The position numbers and the translations under genes are program-made. Under the pieces are notes generated by a model. That model was given only the letters and a program-made list of their open reading frames with translations. It had not been told where the DNA came from and made no database searches. This document shows, in pieces, positions 8,070 through 15,844 of a stretch of DNA of 34,482 nt. The DNA is taken from NCBI RefSeq assembly GCF_016734765.1, contig NZ_JAERQE010000045.1:1-34482 (forward strand), read 5' to 3'. The DNA is from Microvirga soli. GTDB lineage: Bacteria; Pseudomonadota; Alphaproteobacteria; Rhizobiales; Beijerinckiaceae. Numbering within the stretch: the stretch's first letter is position 1; every line of letters starts with the position of its first letter.

Positions 8070-9331
8070 AGCTTGGATGCATCGCCGATGATCTGACGGG
8101 GGCAACGGACCTTGCCCTGATGCTGGCCCGTGAAGGGCTCCGAACCATTCAGACGATCGGCGTGCCGAGAGCAGATCTCGACCTGTCTGGTGCGGACGCC
8201 GTCGTTGTTGCGCTGAAATCCAGGACAATTCCCGCGCAGGAAGCCATCGCGCAGTCCCTGGCCGCAGCCGAGTCTCTCAGGAAAAGCGAGGCGCAGCATC
8301 TGTTCTTCAAGTACTGCTCCACCTTCGACTCCACAGATGAGGGCAATATCGGGCCGGTCACCGACGCTCTCCTGGCGTTCACGGACAGCGACTTCACCCT
8401 CGCCTGCCCGGCCTTTCCGGCCAACGGCCGTACGGTCTACAAGGGCCATCTCTTCGTGAACGGCGAACCGCTGCATGAAAGCAGTATGAAGGATCATCCG
8501 CTGACGCCCATGCGAGATTCCAACCTCGTGCGGGTTCTACAACGCCAGACGAAGCTCTCAGTTGGCTTGGTTGCCTATGAGGATGTGGAAGCTGGGCCGG
8601 ACTCCATTCGCATTGCCTTCGCACGCGAAAAGGCAGCAGGTCACCGGATCGTTATCGTCGATGCGCTGAGCGATTCACATCTGCGCGCCATCGGCCTCGC
8701 AGCCGCCGACCTTTCCCTCATGACCGGCGGGTCTGGTGTCGCCATGGGCCTGCCTGCAGCCTATCGACAGGGTGAGGGCCTGACAGTGCCCTCGTCTTCG
8801 ACAGCCTTCGATGCCCCTGCCGGTCGCAGCATCATCCTGGCTGGATCATGCTCCAGCGCGACGCAGGAACAGGTCAAGGTGGCCCTTGATGCAGGCATTC
8901 CTGCCCTCCGGCTTGATCCGCTGGACCTCGCGTCCGGAGCCATGACCCCACAGACGGCTCTCGACTGGCTGGAATCGCAGCCTTCACAGCGACCTGCTCT
9001 GATCTACTCCACGGCAAACCCCAACGACGTTCAGGCGGTCCAGAGCAGGCTCGGGCGGATGCATGCGGGCGAGATCGTTGAGAACACCCTCGCGGAGATC
9101 GCGATGGCACTTCCGGCCCTTAGTTTCACCCGCCTGATCGTCGCTGGAGGAGAAACATCCGGCGCTGTCGTGAATGCTCTCGATGTCGATGCGCTTGCAA
9201 TCGGCCCTGAGATCGACCCGGGCGTTCCCTGGACCCGCTCCCTCGCAGGAAACGACCTCGCACTGGTACTCAAGTCCGGCAATTTCGGAAGTCCGGACTT
9301 CTTCCTCAAGGCCTGGAACATGCTTCGATAG
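8066..9331 (+). CDS. otnK: Four-carbon acid sugar kinase, DUF1537 family (OtnK type)
   Basis: A 421-aa kinase. The N-terminal domain carries the substrate motif ADDLTGATD (7-15) and the block FKYCSTFDST. The C-terminal nucleotide-binding domain has GGETSGAV (about 361-368), EIDPGVPW and KSGNFG (403-408). These are diagnostic of the DUF1537 family, which phosphorylates tetronates or 3-oxotetronates at O4 with ATP. ATGA overlap with otnI and GGAG 9 nt upstream of the ATG. Adjacent otnC and otnI suggest 3-oxotetronate kinase. The pdxA2 gene in the opposite arm would instead need a tetronate kinase (DtnK/DenK). It is the only DUF1537 gene visible, so it may serve both. Confidence 0.94.
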   Translation: MKLGCIADDLTGATDLALMLAREGLRTIQTIGVPRADLDLSGADAVVVALKSRTIPAQEAIAQSLAAAESLRKSEAQHLFFKYCSTFDSTDEGNIGPVTDALLAFTDSDFTLACPAFPANGRTVYKGHLFVNGEPLHESSMKDHPLTPMRDSNLVRVLQRQTKLSVGLVAYEDVEAGPDSIRIAFAREKAAGHRIVIVDALSDSHLRAIGLAAADLSLMTGGSGVAMGLPAAYRQGEGLTVPSSSTAFDAPAGRSIILAGSCSSATQEQVKVALDAGIPALRLDPLDLASGAMTPQTALDWLESQPSQRPALIYSTANPNDVQAVQSRLGRMHAGEIVENTLAEIAMALPALSFTRLIVAGGETSGAVVNALDVDALAIGPEIDPGVPWTRSLAGNDLALVLKSGNFGSPDFFLKAWNMLR

Positions 9332-9410
9332 AACTGCGGCCCAGGATAACTGCACATTCAGCGGCACAACAGACCGGTGGCGGGCGCCGTCGGAACGGGA
9401 GAGATGCGCA

Positions 9411-10805
9411 ATGAACTATCATGATTACTACGCGAAGGCTGATCGCCCCGTAGAAACATGCGTCGTCGGCACTGGCGGCTTCGGCCAGAGCTTCCTTGCG
9501 CAGGCTCAACGCGCCCCCCTGATGAATGCGCGCATTGCCGTCGATCTCACAGCCGAAAGCGCAGCATCGGGGCTGAGGGCCGCCGGCATCGATCCACGCG
9601 AGATCCAAGTTTGCGAGTCGGCTCGCGATGCCAAGACCGCATGGGAGCGTGGTGACTACATCGCGACCCAGGATCTCGCATGCGTTTCCGATCTTCCTTT
9701 CGATGTGGTCGTCGAAGCAACCGGGCAGCCCCAGGCGGCAGCCCGTCACTCCCTGATCGCTGTCGAGGCCGAAAAGCATCTTGCGCTCGTGACGAAGGAA
9801 CTCGACAGTGTCGTCGGGCCGGGCCTCACGGCCATGGCCGCCGAACGCGGACGCATTGTCACGACCGTCGATGGGGACCAGCCGAGCCTGCTGATCGGCC
9901 TTGCCACCTGGGCTGAGGTCATGGGCTTTCATCTGGTTGCCGCCGGCAAGTCCAGCGAATACGACTTCGTCTTCAACCCCGCCTCCCGTCGCCTCACCAG
10001 CAACGATCGTTCTGCGGAGAACGTAGATCTGGAAGGTCATTGGACTCTTGGCGAACGGGATGTCGGCGAGATCCTAGCTGCCCGAAACAATGCCATTATG
10101 GGTTTCCCACAACGGGCAGTTCCGGATCTTTGCGAACTCATGGTCGTTGCCAATGCCACCGGTCTGCAGCCCGACCGTCTCGATCTTCACGCGCCGCTCG
10201 CGCGGATCCATGAGGTTCCAACCATCTTCTCACATCGGGCGGACGGCGGCATCCTCGCGGACGACCGGCGTCTCGACGTGTTCCACTGCCTGCGCAAGCC
10301 CGACGAGATCAGCTTCGCGGGCGGCGTCTTCGTCGTCATTCGCTGCGACGATCCGAAGAGCTGGGACATGCTGGCCCAGAAAGGGCATATCGTGAGCCGG
10401 ACGGGTGCGAACGCCATGGTGTTCCTGCCGAGACATCTGCTCGGGCTCGAAGCCGCAACAAGCATCCTCGATGCCGCGATCCATCGAACATCGGGCTACG
10501 GCTCCGATTACCAGCCGCGTTATGATCTGATCGCCGTGGCGACCGAGGATTTGCCAGCAGGCAGGGTTCTCACGATGGGAGGCCATCATCACACGATTTC
10601 TGGAGTGACCGCCGAGTTCCGGAATGGCGGGCCTCTCACGGCCTCAGCCCCCGCCCCGTTCTACCTTGCGGCCGATTGCCGGCTGAGGGCTCCAATCTCC
10701 AAGGGGCAGGAGATCCGCATGAGCGATCTCGAGTTGCAGGAGGCCTCTGACCTGATGAAGCTCCGCCGGGAACAGGACGCACGATTCTTCAGCCGTCGGC
10801 TTTAA
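9411..10805 (+). CDS. COG4091 oxidoreductase: homoserine-dehydrogenase-like (DRL family) with C-terminal SAF domain
   Basis: A 464-aa protein. The N-terminal Rossmann fold has GTGGFGQSF (20-28), with conserved blocks TKELDSVVGPGL and VDGDQPSLLIGLATWAEVMG. The C-terminal SAF-like domain spans about 360-450 (ATEDLPAGRVLTMGG, AADCRLRAPISKGQEI). This architecture defines COG4091, which includes the Brucella DXR-like reductoisomerase DRL. It is often misnamed homoserine dehydrogenase or FlgA-like. The frame opens far upstream inside otnK, but GGGAGAG lies about 7 nt before the ATG at 9411, where homology begins. It is 79 nt after otnK and 25 nt before the permease gene. Its role in the tetronate locus is unknown; an NAD(P)-linked oxidation or isomerisation of a sugar acid is a guess. 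Confidence 0.85.
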   Translation: MNYHDYYAKADRPVETCVVGTGGFGQSFLAQAQRAPLMNARIAVDLTAESAASGLRAAGIDPREIQVCESARDAKTAWERGDYIATQDLACVSDLPFDVVVEATGQPQAAARHSLIAVEAEKHLALVTKELDSVVGPGLTAMAAERGRIVTTVDGDQPSLLIGLATWAEVMGFHLVAAGKSSEYDFVFNPASRRLTSNDRSAENVDLEGHWTLGERDVGEILAARNNAIMGFPQRAVPDLCELMVVANATGLQPDRLDLHAPLARIHEVPTIFSHRADGGILADDRRLDVFHCLRKPDEISFAGGVFVVIRCDDPKSWDMLAQKGHIVSRTGANAMVFLPRHLLGLEAATSILDAAIHRTSGYGSDYQPRYDLIAVATEDLPAGRVLTMGGHHHTISGVTAEFRNGGPLTASAPAPFYLAADCRLRAPISKGQEIRMSDLELQEASDLMKLRREQDARFFSRRL

Positions 10806-10830
10806 GAGACGCACCCGGAGCCCAGATTCG

Positions 10831-11793
10831 ATGGCTTTGCTCTCACTCCTATATCCTGACCGCTTTACCATTGCCCTCGTGGCAACAGCCGTCGCCGCGA
10901 CGATTCTGCCCGCAATGGGTGCTGCAGCTCCCATTCTGAAGATGGTTATCGTCGGCTCGATTGCGCTTCTGTTCTTTTTGCAGGGAGCCCGTCTTTCACG
11001 GCAGGCCATCATTCAGGGCGCTATCCACTGGCGCCTTCACATGATGGTGTTCGCCGCGACTTTCATCCTGTTCCCGGTTCTCGGCCTGCTCACGAAAACC
11101 TATCTGCAATCTTATCTCGCGCCGGGCATGGCCATAGGCATTCTCTACCTCTGCCTTCTTCCTTCCACCATCCAATCCTCCATCACGTTCACATCGATCG
11201 CGGGAGGAAATGTCGCCGCTGCCGTGTGCAGCGCGTCGGCCTCTAATGTTCTGGGCGTCTTCCTCACCCCGCTTCTCATGGGACTGTTCATGCAAACTCA
11301 GGGCGGTGTTTCCGTGACCGCCATCGGGGAGATCGTCGTGCAGATCCTCGTCCCCTTCGTTGCCGGACATCTGATGCGACCCTGGATCGGCCAATGGGTG
11401 GAGCATCGCCGAACACTGACGGGGATCGTAGATCGCGGAGCGATCCTCCTGGTTGTGTACTATGCCTTCGGCGAAGCGGCCATCAACAACCTGTGGACTC
11501 AGTTGGAGCCGGGAGACCTCCTCCTGCTGACGCTCGTCAGCTGCGGTCTTCTGGCGACCGTTCTTGTCATCACGACCATGGCCAGCCGGCTGTTCGGGTT
11601 CTCTAAACCAGATGAAATCGCCCTCGTATTCTGCGGCTCCAAGAAGAGCCTTGGCAGCGGTGTTCCGATTGCAAGCATTCTCTTTCCAGCAAGCATGATC
11701 GGAGCCATCATTCTCCCGCTGATGCTCTTCCATCAAATCCAGCTGCTGGTATGTGCAGTTCTGGCACGCTCCTATGCGGAGCGGAATGCCTAA
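10831..11793 (+). CDS. Bile acid:sodium symporter-family permease (YfeH/SBF-like)
   Basis: A 320-aa hydrophobic protein with about nine to ten membrane segments and the SBF-like C-terminal motif VFCGSKKSLGSGVPIA, typical of the YfeH (DUF4137) branch of the BASS superfamily. These are predicted secondary transporters of organic anions. It starts 25 nt after the COG4091 gene in the same direction, so it is probably the last gene of the rightward arm. The locus would then have two transport systems, the TTT transporter and this permease. Direction and substrate are not known; export of an overflow acid or uptake of a second acid sugar are both possible. Confidence 0.85.
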   Translation: MALLSLLYPDRFTIALVATAVAATILPAMGAAAPILKMVIVGSIALLFFLQGARLSRQAIIQGAIHWRLHMMVFAATFILFPVLGLLTKTYLQSYLAPGMAIGILYLCLLPSTIQSSITFTSIAGGNVAAAVCSASASNVLGVFLTPLLMGLFMQTQGGVSVTAIGEIVVQILVPFVAGHLMRPWIGQWVEHRRTLTGIVDRGAILLVVYYAFGEAAINNLWTQLEPGDLLLLTLVSCGLLATVLVITTMASRLFGFSKPDEIALVFCGSKKSLGSGVPIASILFPASMIGAIILPLMLFHQIQLLVCAVLARSYAERNA

Positions 11794-11927
11794 AGGCTTC
11801 TCGCACAAACAGTCAGTCTGTCAGGGTGAAATTCGACAGTCCGCAAAAATGTCGCTTTCCTCAGATGCTCGCTTAGGGTCAGGCACGGTCTCTAAGCCTG
11901 CCTGCGTAAAGGTCCGCTCATCCCAGA

Positions 11928-11947
11928 GGTACTGTCAGGTTGATGCC
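11928..11947 (+). repeat. IS6 terminal inverted repeat, left
   Basis: GGTACTGTCAGGTTGATGCC pairs imperfectly with the right end, whose inward reading is GGGTACTGTCAAGTTGGCC. The first ten bases after the leading G agree and the inner half has a few differences. Confidence 0.7.
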
Positions 11948-12695
11948 TAATGGACAAAGTTGGCGTGGGCGGAGCCGCCAAGTCGGTCTAAGCTATTACA
12001 CGAGGCAGCACCGGTCGCATCGCGCCAAGTGGCGAAGGCGTGCTCACGCGCAGCCCGGTACTCACTGGCGGAAAGACGATGACGGCGGAGCTGGAAGTGG
12101 TTGTGGATCGGGCTATGGATTGAGAGAAACTGCTGGGCGTGCCGGACTGACTTGAAGCGCCTCATGTGGCGCTCCCGTCGTCGGGTGGGTTGATGCGGCA
12201 CCTCACATCGGTTGTTCAGGTATTGGCTCTGCCGAGGCTCGACGCTCCGCAAAATCTCGCGTTTGGCAGCGCCATAGGATCCGAGTTTGTCGGTCACGAT
12301 CACTCTTGGCACGTAGCACAAGCCCTTCAGCAGCTTGCGAAAGAAGCGCTTGGCTGCCTTGGTGTTGCGGCGACTCTGAACCAGCACATCGAGTACGTTC
12401 TCATGCTGATCAACCGCTCGCCAGAGGTAGTGCAGTCTGCCTCGGATGCGAACAAACACCTCATCTAAAAACCATTTGTCACCGGGCTGCGGCCGCCGCT
12501 GCTCGAGCGTCTTGGCGTAGGTGCGTCCGAACCGCAGGCTCCACTCGCGAATGGTCTCGTAGCTGACCACAACTCCTCGCGCTGCGAGGATCAGCTCAAC
12601 GTCACGCAGGCTCAGGCTGAAGCAGTGATACAACCAGACCGCTTGGTTAATGATCTCGGCCGGAAGCCGCGGTACGGGTTGGGCGTTGTGCTCAT
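11947..12695 (-). pseudogene. IS6-family transposase, frameshifted near the N-terminus
   Basis: The main frame encodes an IS6 DDE transposase from about AEIINQAVWLYHCFSLSLRDVE to the end. It includes the zinc-finger/HTH region, KWFLDEVFVRIRG with the first catalytic Asp, VIVTDKLGSY with the second, and RRRERHMRRFKS with the Glu. The natural start is the ATG at 12695 (MSTTPNPYRGFR), but that frame passes into SLTKRSGCI and stops. Comparison with the usual family N-terminus suggests about 7 nt are missing after the codons for GFR, near 12655-12662. The missing length is from memory of the family. The element is probably not autonomously active unless a later start is used. Confidence 0.75.
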
Positions 12696-12725
12696 ACCCG
12701 AGATCCTGCCATAGACCAGAACTCT

Positions 12726-12744
12726 GGCCAACTTGACAGTACCC
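12726..12744 (-). repeat. IS6 terminal inverted repeat, right
   Basis: GGCCAACTTGACAGTACCC on the + strand is the inverted counterpart of the left end at 11928-11947. It sits just upstream of the transposase start, as expected for IS6. Confidence 0.7.
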
Positions 12745-12788
12745 GTGCAGGTGGCCCTAAGCCTTCGAGGTCTAGGCCCTGATCCGCT

Positions 12789-12814
12789 GGAAACTGGACT
12801 TCGATCTGTTCGTT
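12789..12814 (+). promoter_or_regulatory. Near-match EcfG promoter (GGAAA-N17-CGTT)
   Basis: One mismatch from the GGAAC-N16/17-CGTT consensus of the alphaproteobacterial general stress sigma factor EcfG. It ends 37 nt before the start of the small membrane protein gene at 12852, a sensible promoter distance. Two perfect sites occur nearby, which supports the reading. Confidence 0.4.
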
Positions 12815-12851
12815 GCCTATCGTGCGTGATGCTTGGCTTGGAGGGTTCATG

Positions 12852-13007
12852 ATGGCCCCTAAGGATTGGTTGGCGCCTTACGGCTGCACCGCTCTCATCG
12901 TGGTATCCTTCGCCTTCATTGGCGCCATCGTTGCCTGGCCGCTGCTGGGCCCGCTCTGGTCGCCCCAGGTCACCGTTGCCCAATTTGCCCCTGAAGGCTT
13001 GAAATAG
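12852..13007 (+). CDS. Small single-pass membrane protein, unknown function
   Basis: A 51-aa product starting MAPKDWLAPYG, with one hydrophobic helix (about residues 11-32, TALIVVSFAFIGAIVAWPLLG) and a short soluble tail. GGAGGG at 12840-12845 is 6 nt before the ATG at 12852; a second ATG at 12849 is possible. A near-match EcfG promoter is just upstream. No family was recognised. It is the first gene right of the IS6 element. The function is unknown, with a stress-inducible envelope protein being the contextual guess. Confidence 0.5.
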   Translation: MAPKDWLAPYGCTALIVVSFAFIGAIVAWPLLGPLWSPQVTVAQFAPEGLK

Positions 13008-13257
13008 GGAATTCGGCCGACGCGGAGCCGGATGGTCCGTCCCCAAGCGAGCCTTGGAGGGGGCTTCGCCCGCTAGGAGGAGATCCTCGCGTCCGACCTA
13101 GCATTGCTCGCCGCCGAGCTGGAGCGGCAGGGCCAACCCAGGATCGCTGCCATACTTCGGCAGGCAAGCCACCGCTACAGGATCTCCAGCAAACAGACCC
13201 GCACCCTTACGATGGCGCCGGATCAGGGGACATGCCCTCCTGAAGCCAGAGTGCCGT
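13008..13257. other. Non-coding or degenerate stretch
   Basis: No convincing gene was found. A rightward frame from about 13077 reads EEILASDLALLAAELERQGQP and onward, after AGGAGG at 13075-13080. It looks protein-like to about 13200 but has no usable start codon close to that site (only a TTG at 13104). It then runs antisense into the next gene. It may be the remnant of a small gene. Confidence 0.35.
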
Positions 13258-13548
13258 CTACTTGGGCCTGTCGTTGTCGTACACGTTGGTGCGGCCCGTG
13301 GTCGTCCCGGAGGTGGCCGAGGTACCGGTCGTGCCCGCCCTGGTGGTCCGTGACCGCCTGCGCATGAAGTACCAGACGAGGCCGGCAATGATCGCCAAGC
13401 CGATGATGATCCACAGCCAGGAGGCGCCGCCATCGGTCGTTGCGGGCGCGGCGGGCGAGCCGGAAGTCGCAGGTGGCGTGGCCTGGGCGAGGGCCGCATT
13501 CACCGCAGCGAGTGTCACGATCGTCGAAGCGTAGAGCCTGTTAATCAT
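13258..13548 (-). CDS. Small exported/membrane protein with signal peptide and one TM helix
   Basis: A 96-aa product starting MINRLYASTIVTLAAVNAALAQ, a Sec signal peptide. A low-complexity Ala/Thr/Pro linker follows, then a transmembrane helix (SWLWIIIGLAIIAGLVWYFM) with an RRRSR stop-transfer cluster and a Thr/Gly-rich tail. AGAGGA is 5 nt before the ATG at 13548; an ATG at 13551 is also possible. A perfect EcfG promoter lies 35 nt upstream, making this a likely general stress regulon member. No named family was recognised; similar small WYFMRRR proteins are common in Hyphomicrobiales. Confidence 0.7.
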   Translation of the reverse strand: MINRLYASTIVTLAAVNAALAQATPPATSGSPAAPATTDGGASWLWIIIGLAIIAGLVWYFMRRRSRTTRAGTTGTSATSGTTTGRTNVYDNDRPK

Positions 13549-13582
13549 CATGGTCCTCTCTCGGCCACGGGGGCTACGGATC

Positions 13583-13607
13583 AACGTTGGTCGCAAGCCC
13601 GCGTTCC
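13583..13607 (-). promoter_or_regulatory. EcfG promoter (GGAAC-N16-CGTT), leftward
   Basis: On the minus strand GGAAC (13603-13607), a 16-nt spacer and CGTT (13583-13586) match the EcfG consensus exactly. It lies 35 nt upstream of the ATG of the small exported protein at 13548. EcfG controls the alphaproteobacterial general stress response. Confidence 0.8.
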
Positions 13608-13656
13608 TCTCACCGCAAGGGCCGGCATACTTCAGCCCTTGCGGCGATCGGGCCGC

Positions 13657-14245
13657 TCAGACCCAGCGGGACGAGACCTCCTGCTCCGTGGGCAGGCGAC
13701 CGTCCGGGGTGAACTGGTCGACCGCGTCGGGCAATTCCTCCGACAGTTCGGACAGGAGTTGCTGGCGCGGCAGGCCGGTCTGCTGCTCGAGGTCGTCGAG
13801 CGTGTCCGGCCCGAGCGCCTGCGAGAGTTCGTCCGGCGCGATCCGTCGGTTCTGGCCCGGGCTCGCCCAGGAGTCCACGTGGTCGCCGTAGCCGTTCTGA
13901 CGGAACTCATCGAACAGACCTCCCAGGCCGCCCCCGCCAGCACCGCCGAGTAGCCCACCCAGCAAACCCCCGAGGCCTCCCGGGAGGGTACTGCCGAGAC
14001 CACCGGGCATCCCCGCCGCCAAGACCTCCGCCCTGACCGCCGAGCATACCGCCAAGACCGCCCTGACCACCCAGGATGTCCCCGAGCCCGCCGCCCTGCG
14101 AACCGGAGCGGTAGTGCTGGAAGGCCTTGGCGGCCAGCAGCATCATGAGCGCCTTCACGATTGGCGAGGTCGCTCCGCCGCGCCCCTGCATCGAGGCACC
14201 TCCAGCGCCCATCATGTTACCCAGGATCGAGTCGAGCAGTCCCAT
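13657..14245 (-). pseudogene. yidB: YidB-like (DUF937) protein with a 1-nt frameshift
   Basis: Two overlapping leftward frames form one DUF937/YidB-type protein. The first (from ATG 14245) gives MGLLDSILGNMMG, TSPIVKALMMLLAAKAFQHY and a glycine-rich repeat. The second continues with GMPGGLGSTLPGG, then GGLFDEFRQNGYGDHVDSWASPGQN, the typical C-terminal domain to SSRWV. The frames join if one base is removed from the run CCCC at 14011-14014 (GGGG on the coding strand), giving LGGGMPGG. Intact protein would be about 195 aa. Either a real 1-nt insertion in a homopolymer or a sequencing error; programmed slippage is possible but unsupported. It lies downstream of the YsnF gene and its hairpin. Confidence 0.8.
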
Positions 14246-14315
14246 CGCAATCTCCTGTTTCGCGCCGTGTCACGGCCCAAAGTGATGACCTCGGGTCGGA
14301 TGCCCGGAATGGAGA

Positions 14316-14343
14316 GGGAAGCCCGGCTGCATCCGGGCTTCCC
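14316..14343 (-). terminator. Strong hairpin, terminator of the YsnF-type gene
   Basis: A perfect 11-bp inverted repeat (GGGAAGCCCGG / CCGGGCTTCCC) with a 6-nt loop, 8 nt beyond the stop of the leftward gene at 14352. There is no T-run, so it may be an mRNA 3' stabiliser or a factor-assisted terminator. Confidence 0.65.
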
Positions 14344-14351
14344 AATATTCG

Positions 14352-15389
14352 TCAGCGGGTGCGGTCGCTCGGCTTGCCCGTGGTGCCGGTCCGCGAGACG
14401 GTGTTGCCGCGTTCGTCTTCGACGTCGACCTCGGTCTTGCGCACGGTGTCCGAGATCGTCTCTGTGCGCTGGTCGGCTTGCTTGCGCACGACCACTTCCT
14501 CGACCACGCGGGCTTCCTTGGAGACAACCGCCTCCTCGCCACGCTCCTCCACCTCGATGGTGCGCTCCTGGAACGGATCGCCGGCGAAGGCGCCAGCCTG
14601 CGTCGCGCCGGAGGCCGGGCGGCGCTCCACTGCGACCCGCTCCTCGCGCAGGGTGACCTGCTCCTGCACAGGGCGCTCAATCACACGCGAGTGCAGCCGC
14701 ACGCGACCCCGGTTCACCTCGCGCTTGCCGACGTGCAACTCCTCCTCTGCGACTGGGATCACCTCGTTGGTGCCGCGCGCCGTGGACGACGCACGATCCT
14801 TCAGCCCATTCGCACCTGTCGCGGTGGCACTGGCGCCGGTCCAGCCCTCGGAGCGCCAGGTGGTCTCCCGCTCGTCGAAGTCCACCGTGCCCTCGTCATC
14901 GAGGATGTCGACGATCCGGTCGACCTCCGTGTCGGAGGCCCGCACGGTCACCAGAGCCCCGCCGCGGCGGATGCCCTCGGCATAGGCATGGGCGTCGTTC
15001 TCGTCCACGCCGGCATCAACGAGCGAACCCGTCAACCCGCCAATGGCCGCCCCGGCACCGGCCCCCACGAGCGTGGACACGAGCCATCCGGCAGCTACGA
15101 CAGGCCCAAGGCCCGGGATAGCCAGCATGCCGAGGCCGGCAAGAAGACCAGCGCCGCCACCCGCCAGCGTGCCGACTGTAGCACCCGTGCCGGCGCCGTC
15201 ACTGACATCGTCATCATGATGGTTCGTGGCATCGAAGGTGCGGCTGGCGTGCGACGAGTAGCGGTCCCCCTCATTGCTGGCGATCAGGCTGATGTCGCGG
15301 TGGGAAACCCCCGCAGCCTCCAAGCGGCGGACGGCTTCGGAGGCGTCCTCATAGCGGTCGAAGAACGCCGTGATGGTCTTACTGGTCAT
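14352..15389 (-). CDS. YsnF/AvaK (DUF2382) stress protein with N-terminal general stress domain and glycine zipper
   Basis: A 345-aa protein. Residues 1-45 (MTSKTITAFFDRYEDASEAVRRL) match the general-stress-protein-17M-like domain. Residues about 70-125 form a Gly/Ala-rich hydrophobic zipper (TVGTLAGGGAGLLAGLGML). A DUF2382 domain follows (about 205-320, VIPVAEEELHVGKREV, VEERGEEAVVSKEARVVEEVVV). The ATG at 15389 was chosen over an upstream TTG because the domain begins there. It follows the PepSY-like gene by 81 nt in the same direction and ends in a strong hairpin. The biochemical role is unknown; the family is linked to desiccation and oxidative stress. Confidence 0.85.
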   Translation of the reverse strand: MTSKTITAFFDRYEDASEAVRRLEAAGVSHRDISLIASNEGDRYSSHASRTFDATNHHDDDVSDGAGTGATVGTLAGGGAGLLAGLGMLAIPGLGPVVAAGWLVSTLVGAGAGAAIGGLTGSLVDAGVDENDAHAYAEGIRRGGALVTVRASDTEVDRIVDILDDEGTVDFDERETTWRSEGWTGASATATGANGLKDRASSTARGTNEVIPVAEEELHVGKREVNRGRVRLHSRVIERPVQEQVTLREERVAVERRPASGATQAGAFAGDPFQERTIEVEERGEEAVVSKEARVVEEVVVRKQADQRTETISDTVRKTEVDVEDERGNTVSRTGTTGKPSDRTR

Positions 15390-15470
15390 GTCTGTTTCAC
15401 TTTCTCGCAAAGGGTGCGGCTGCGCGCCGGCACTCTGGTTGCTGCACGGAATGGGTGATGGCGATGGGGC

Positions 15471-15809
15471 TTACTGCGTCTGCACGGTGCCCTTGTAGTC
15501 GATACCCACGCTGACCGACTTGCCGTCGCGCTGGGCCTTGCCGCGCCAGATCCCTTGATCGTCCTTGCGCAGCTCGGCCACGTTGCTGAAGCCCTGCGCC
15601 TCAAGGCGGGAGCGTGCCTGCGCTTCGGTGAAGCTGTTTGCACCGGGCTCGACCGCGCCCGTCGTCTGCGGACTATCAGCCGGCTTGTGGGTGACGGCAG
15701 GATTTGACGAGCCAGTGTTGTTCGTCGGCTGGGGCGCCGAGGTCTGGGCCATCGTCGCCGTGGTCAGGGCCGACAGAACGGCCAGAGTTGCAAAGCCGAG
15801 GCGTCTCAA
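15471..15809 (-). CDS. Small periplasmic protein, PepSY-like
   Basis: A 112-aa product. The signal peptide MRRLGFATLAVLSALTTATMAQ is followed by a Pro/Thr/Asn linker. The C-terminal domain NSFTEAQARSRLEAQGFSNV...GIWRGKAQRDGKSVSVGIDYKG has the PepSY-like pattern of a helix then strands. Start choice: TTG at 15809 with GAGGAGAA upstream; a further upstream TTG would overlap this ribosome site. A near-match EcfG promoter lies 35 nt upstream, so it is probably stress-induced, possibly with the YsnF gene downstream. It is divergent from the DUF2382 gene at 15966. Confidence 0.75.
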   Translation of the reverse strand: MRRLGFATLAVLSALTTATMAQTSAPQPTNNTGSSNPAVTHKPADSPQTTGAVEPGANSFTEAQARSRLEAQGFSNVAELRKDDQGIWRGKAQRDGKSVSVGIDYKGTVQTQ

Positions 15810-15844
15810 GGTTCTTCTCCTCTGTGTCAAATACGTAGAGGCTC

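Larger units (their letters stand above)
11928..12744 (-). mobile_element. IS6-family insertion sequence
   Basis: An element of about 817 bp bounded by imperfect terminal inverted repeats (11928-11947 and 12726-12744) around a single leftward transposase frame. Size and layout fit IS6. The 8 bp outside the ends do not match (atcccaga on the left, gtgcaggt or cgtgcagg on the right), so no target duplication is visible. This suggests rearrangement after insertion or an old copy. It lies between the tetronate locus and the stress-gene region. Confidence 0.8.

Noticed and set aside
9306..10040. Long leftward frame antisense to the COG4091 gene
   Set aside because: No motif; the sense strand has clear Rossmann and SAF features.
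11902..11914. Short match (aaggtccgctc) to the kinase-flanking repeat just left of the IS6 end
   Set aside because: Only 11 identical bases, with no wider similarity.
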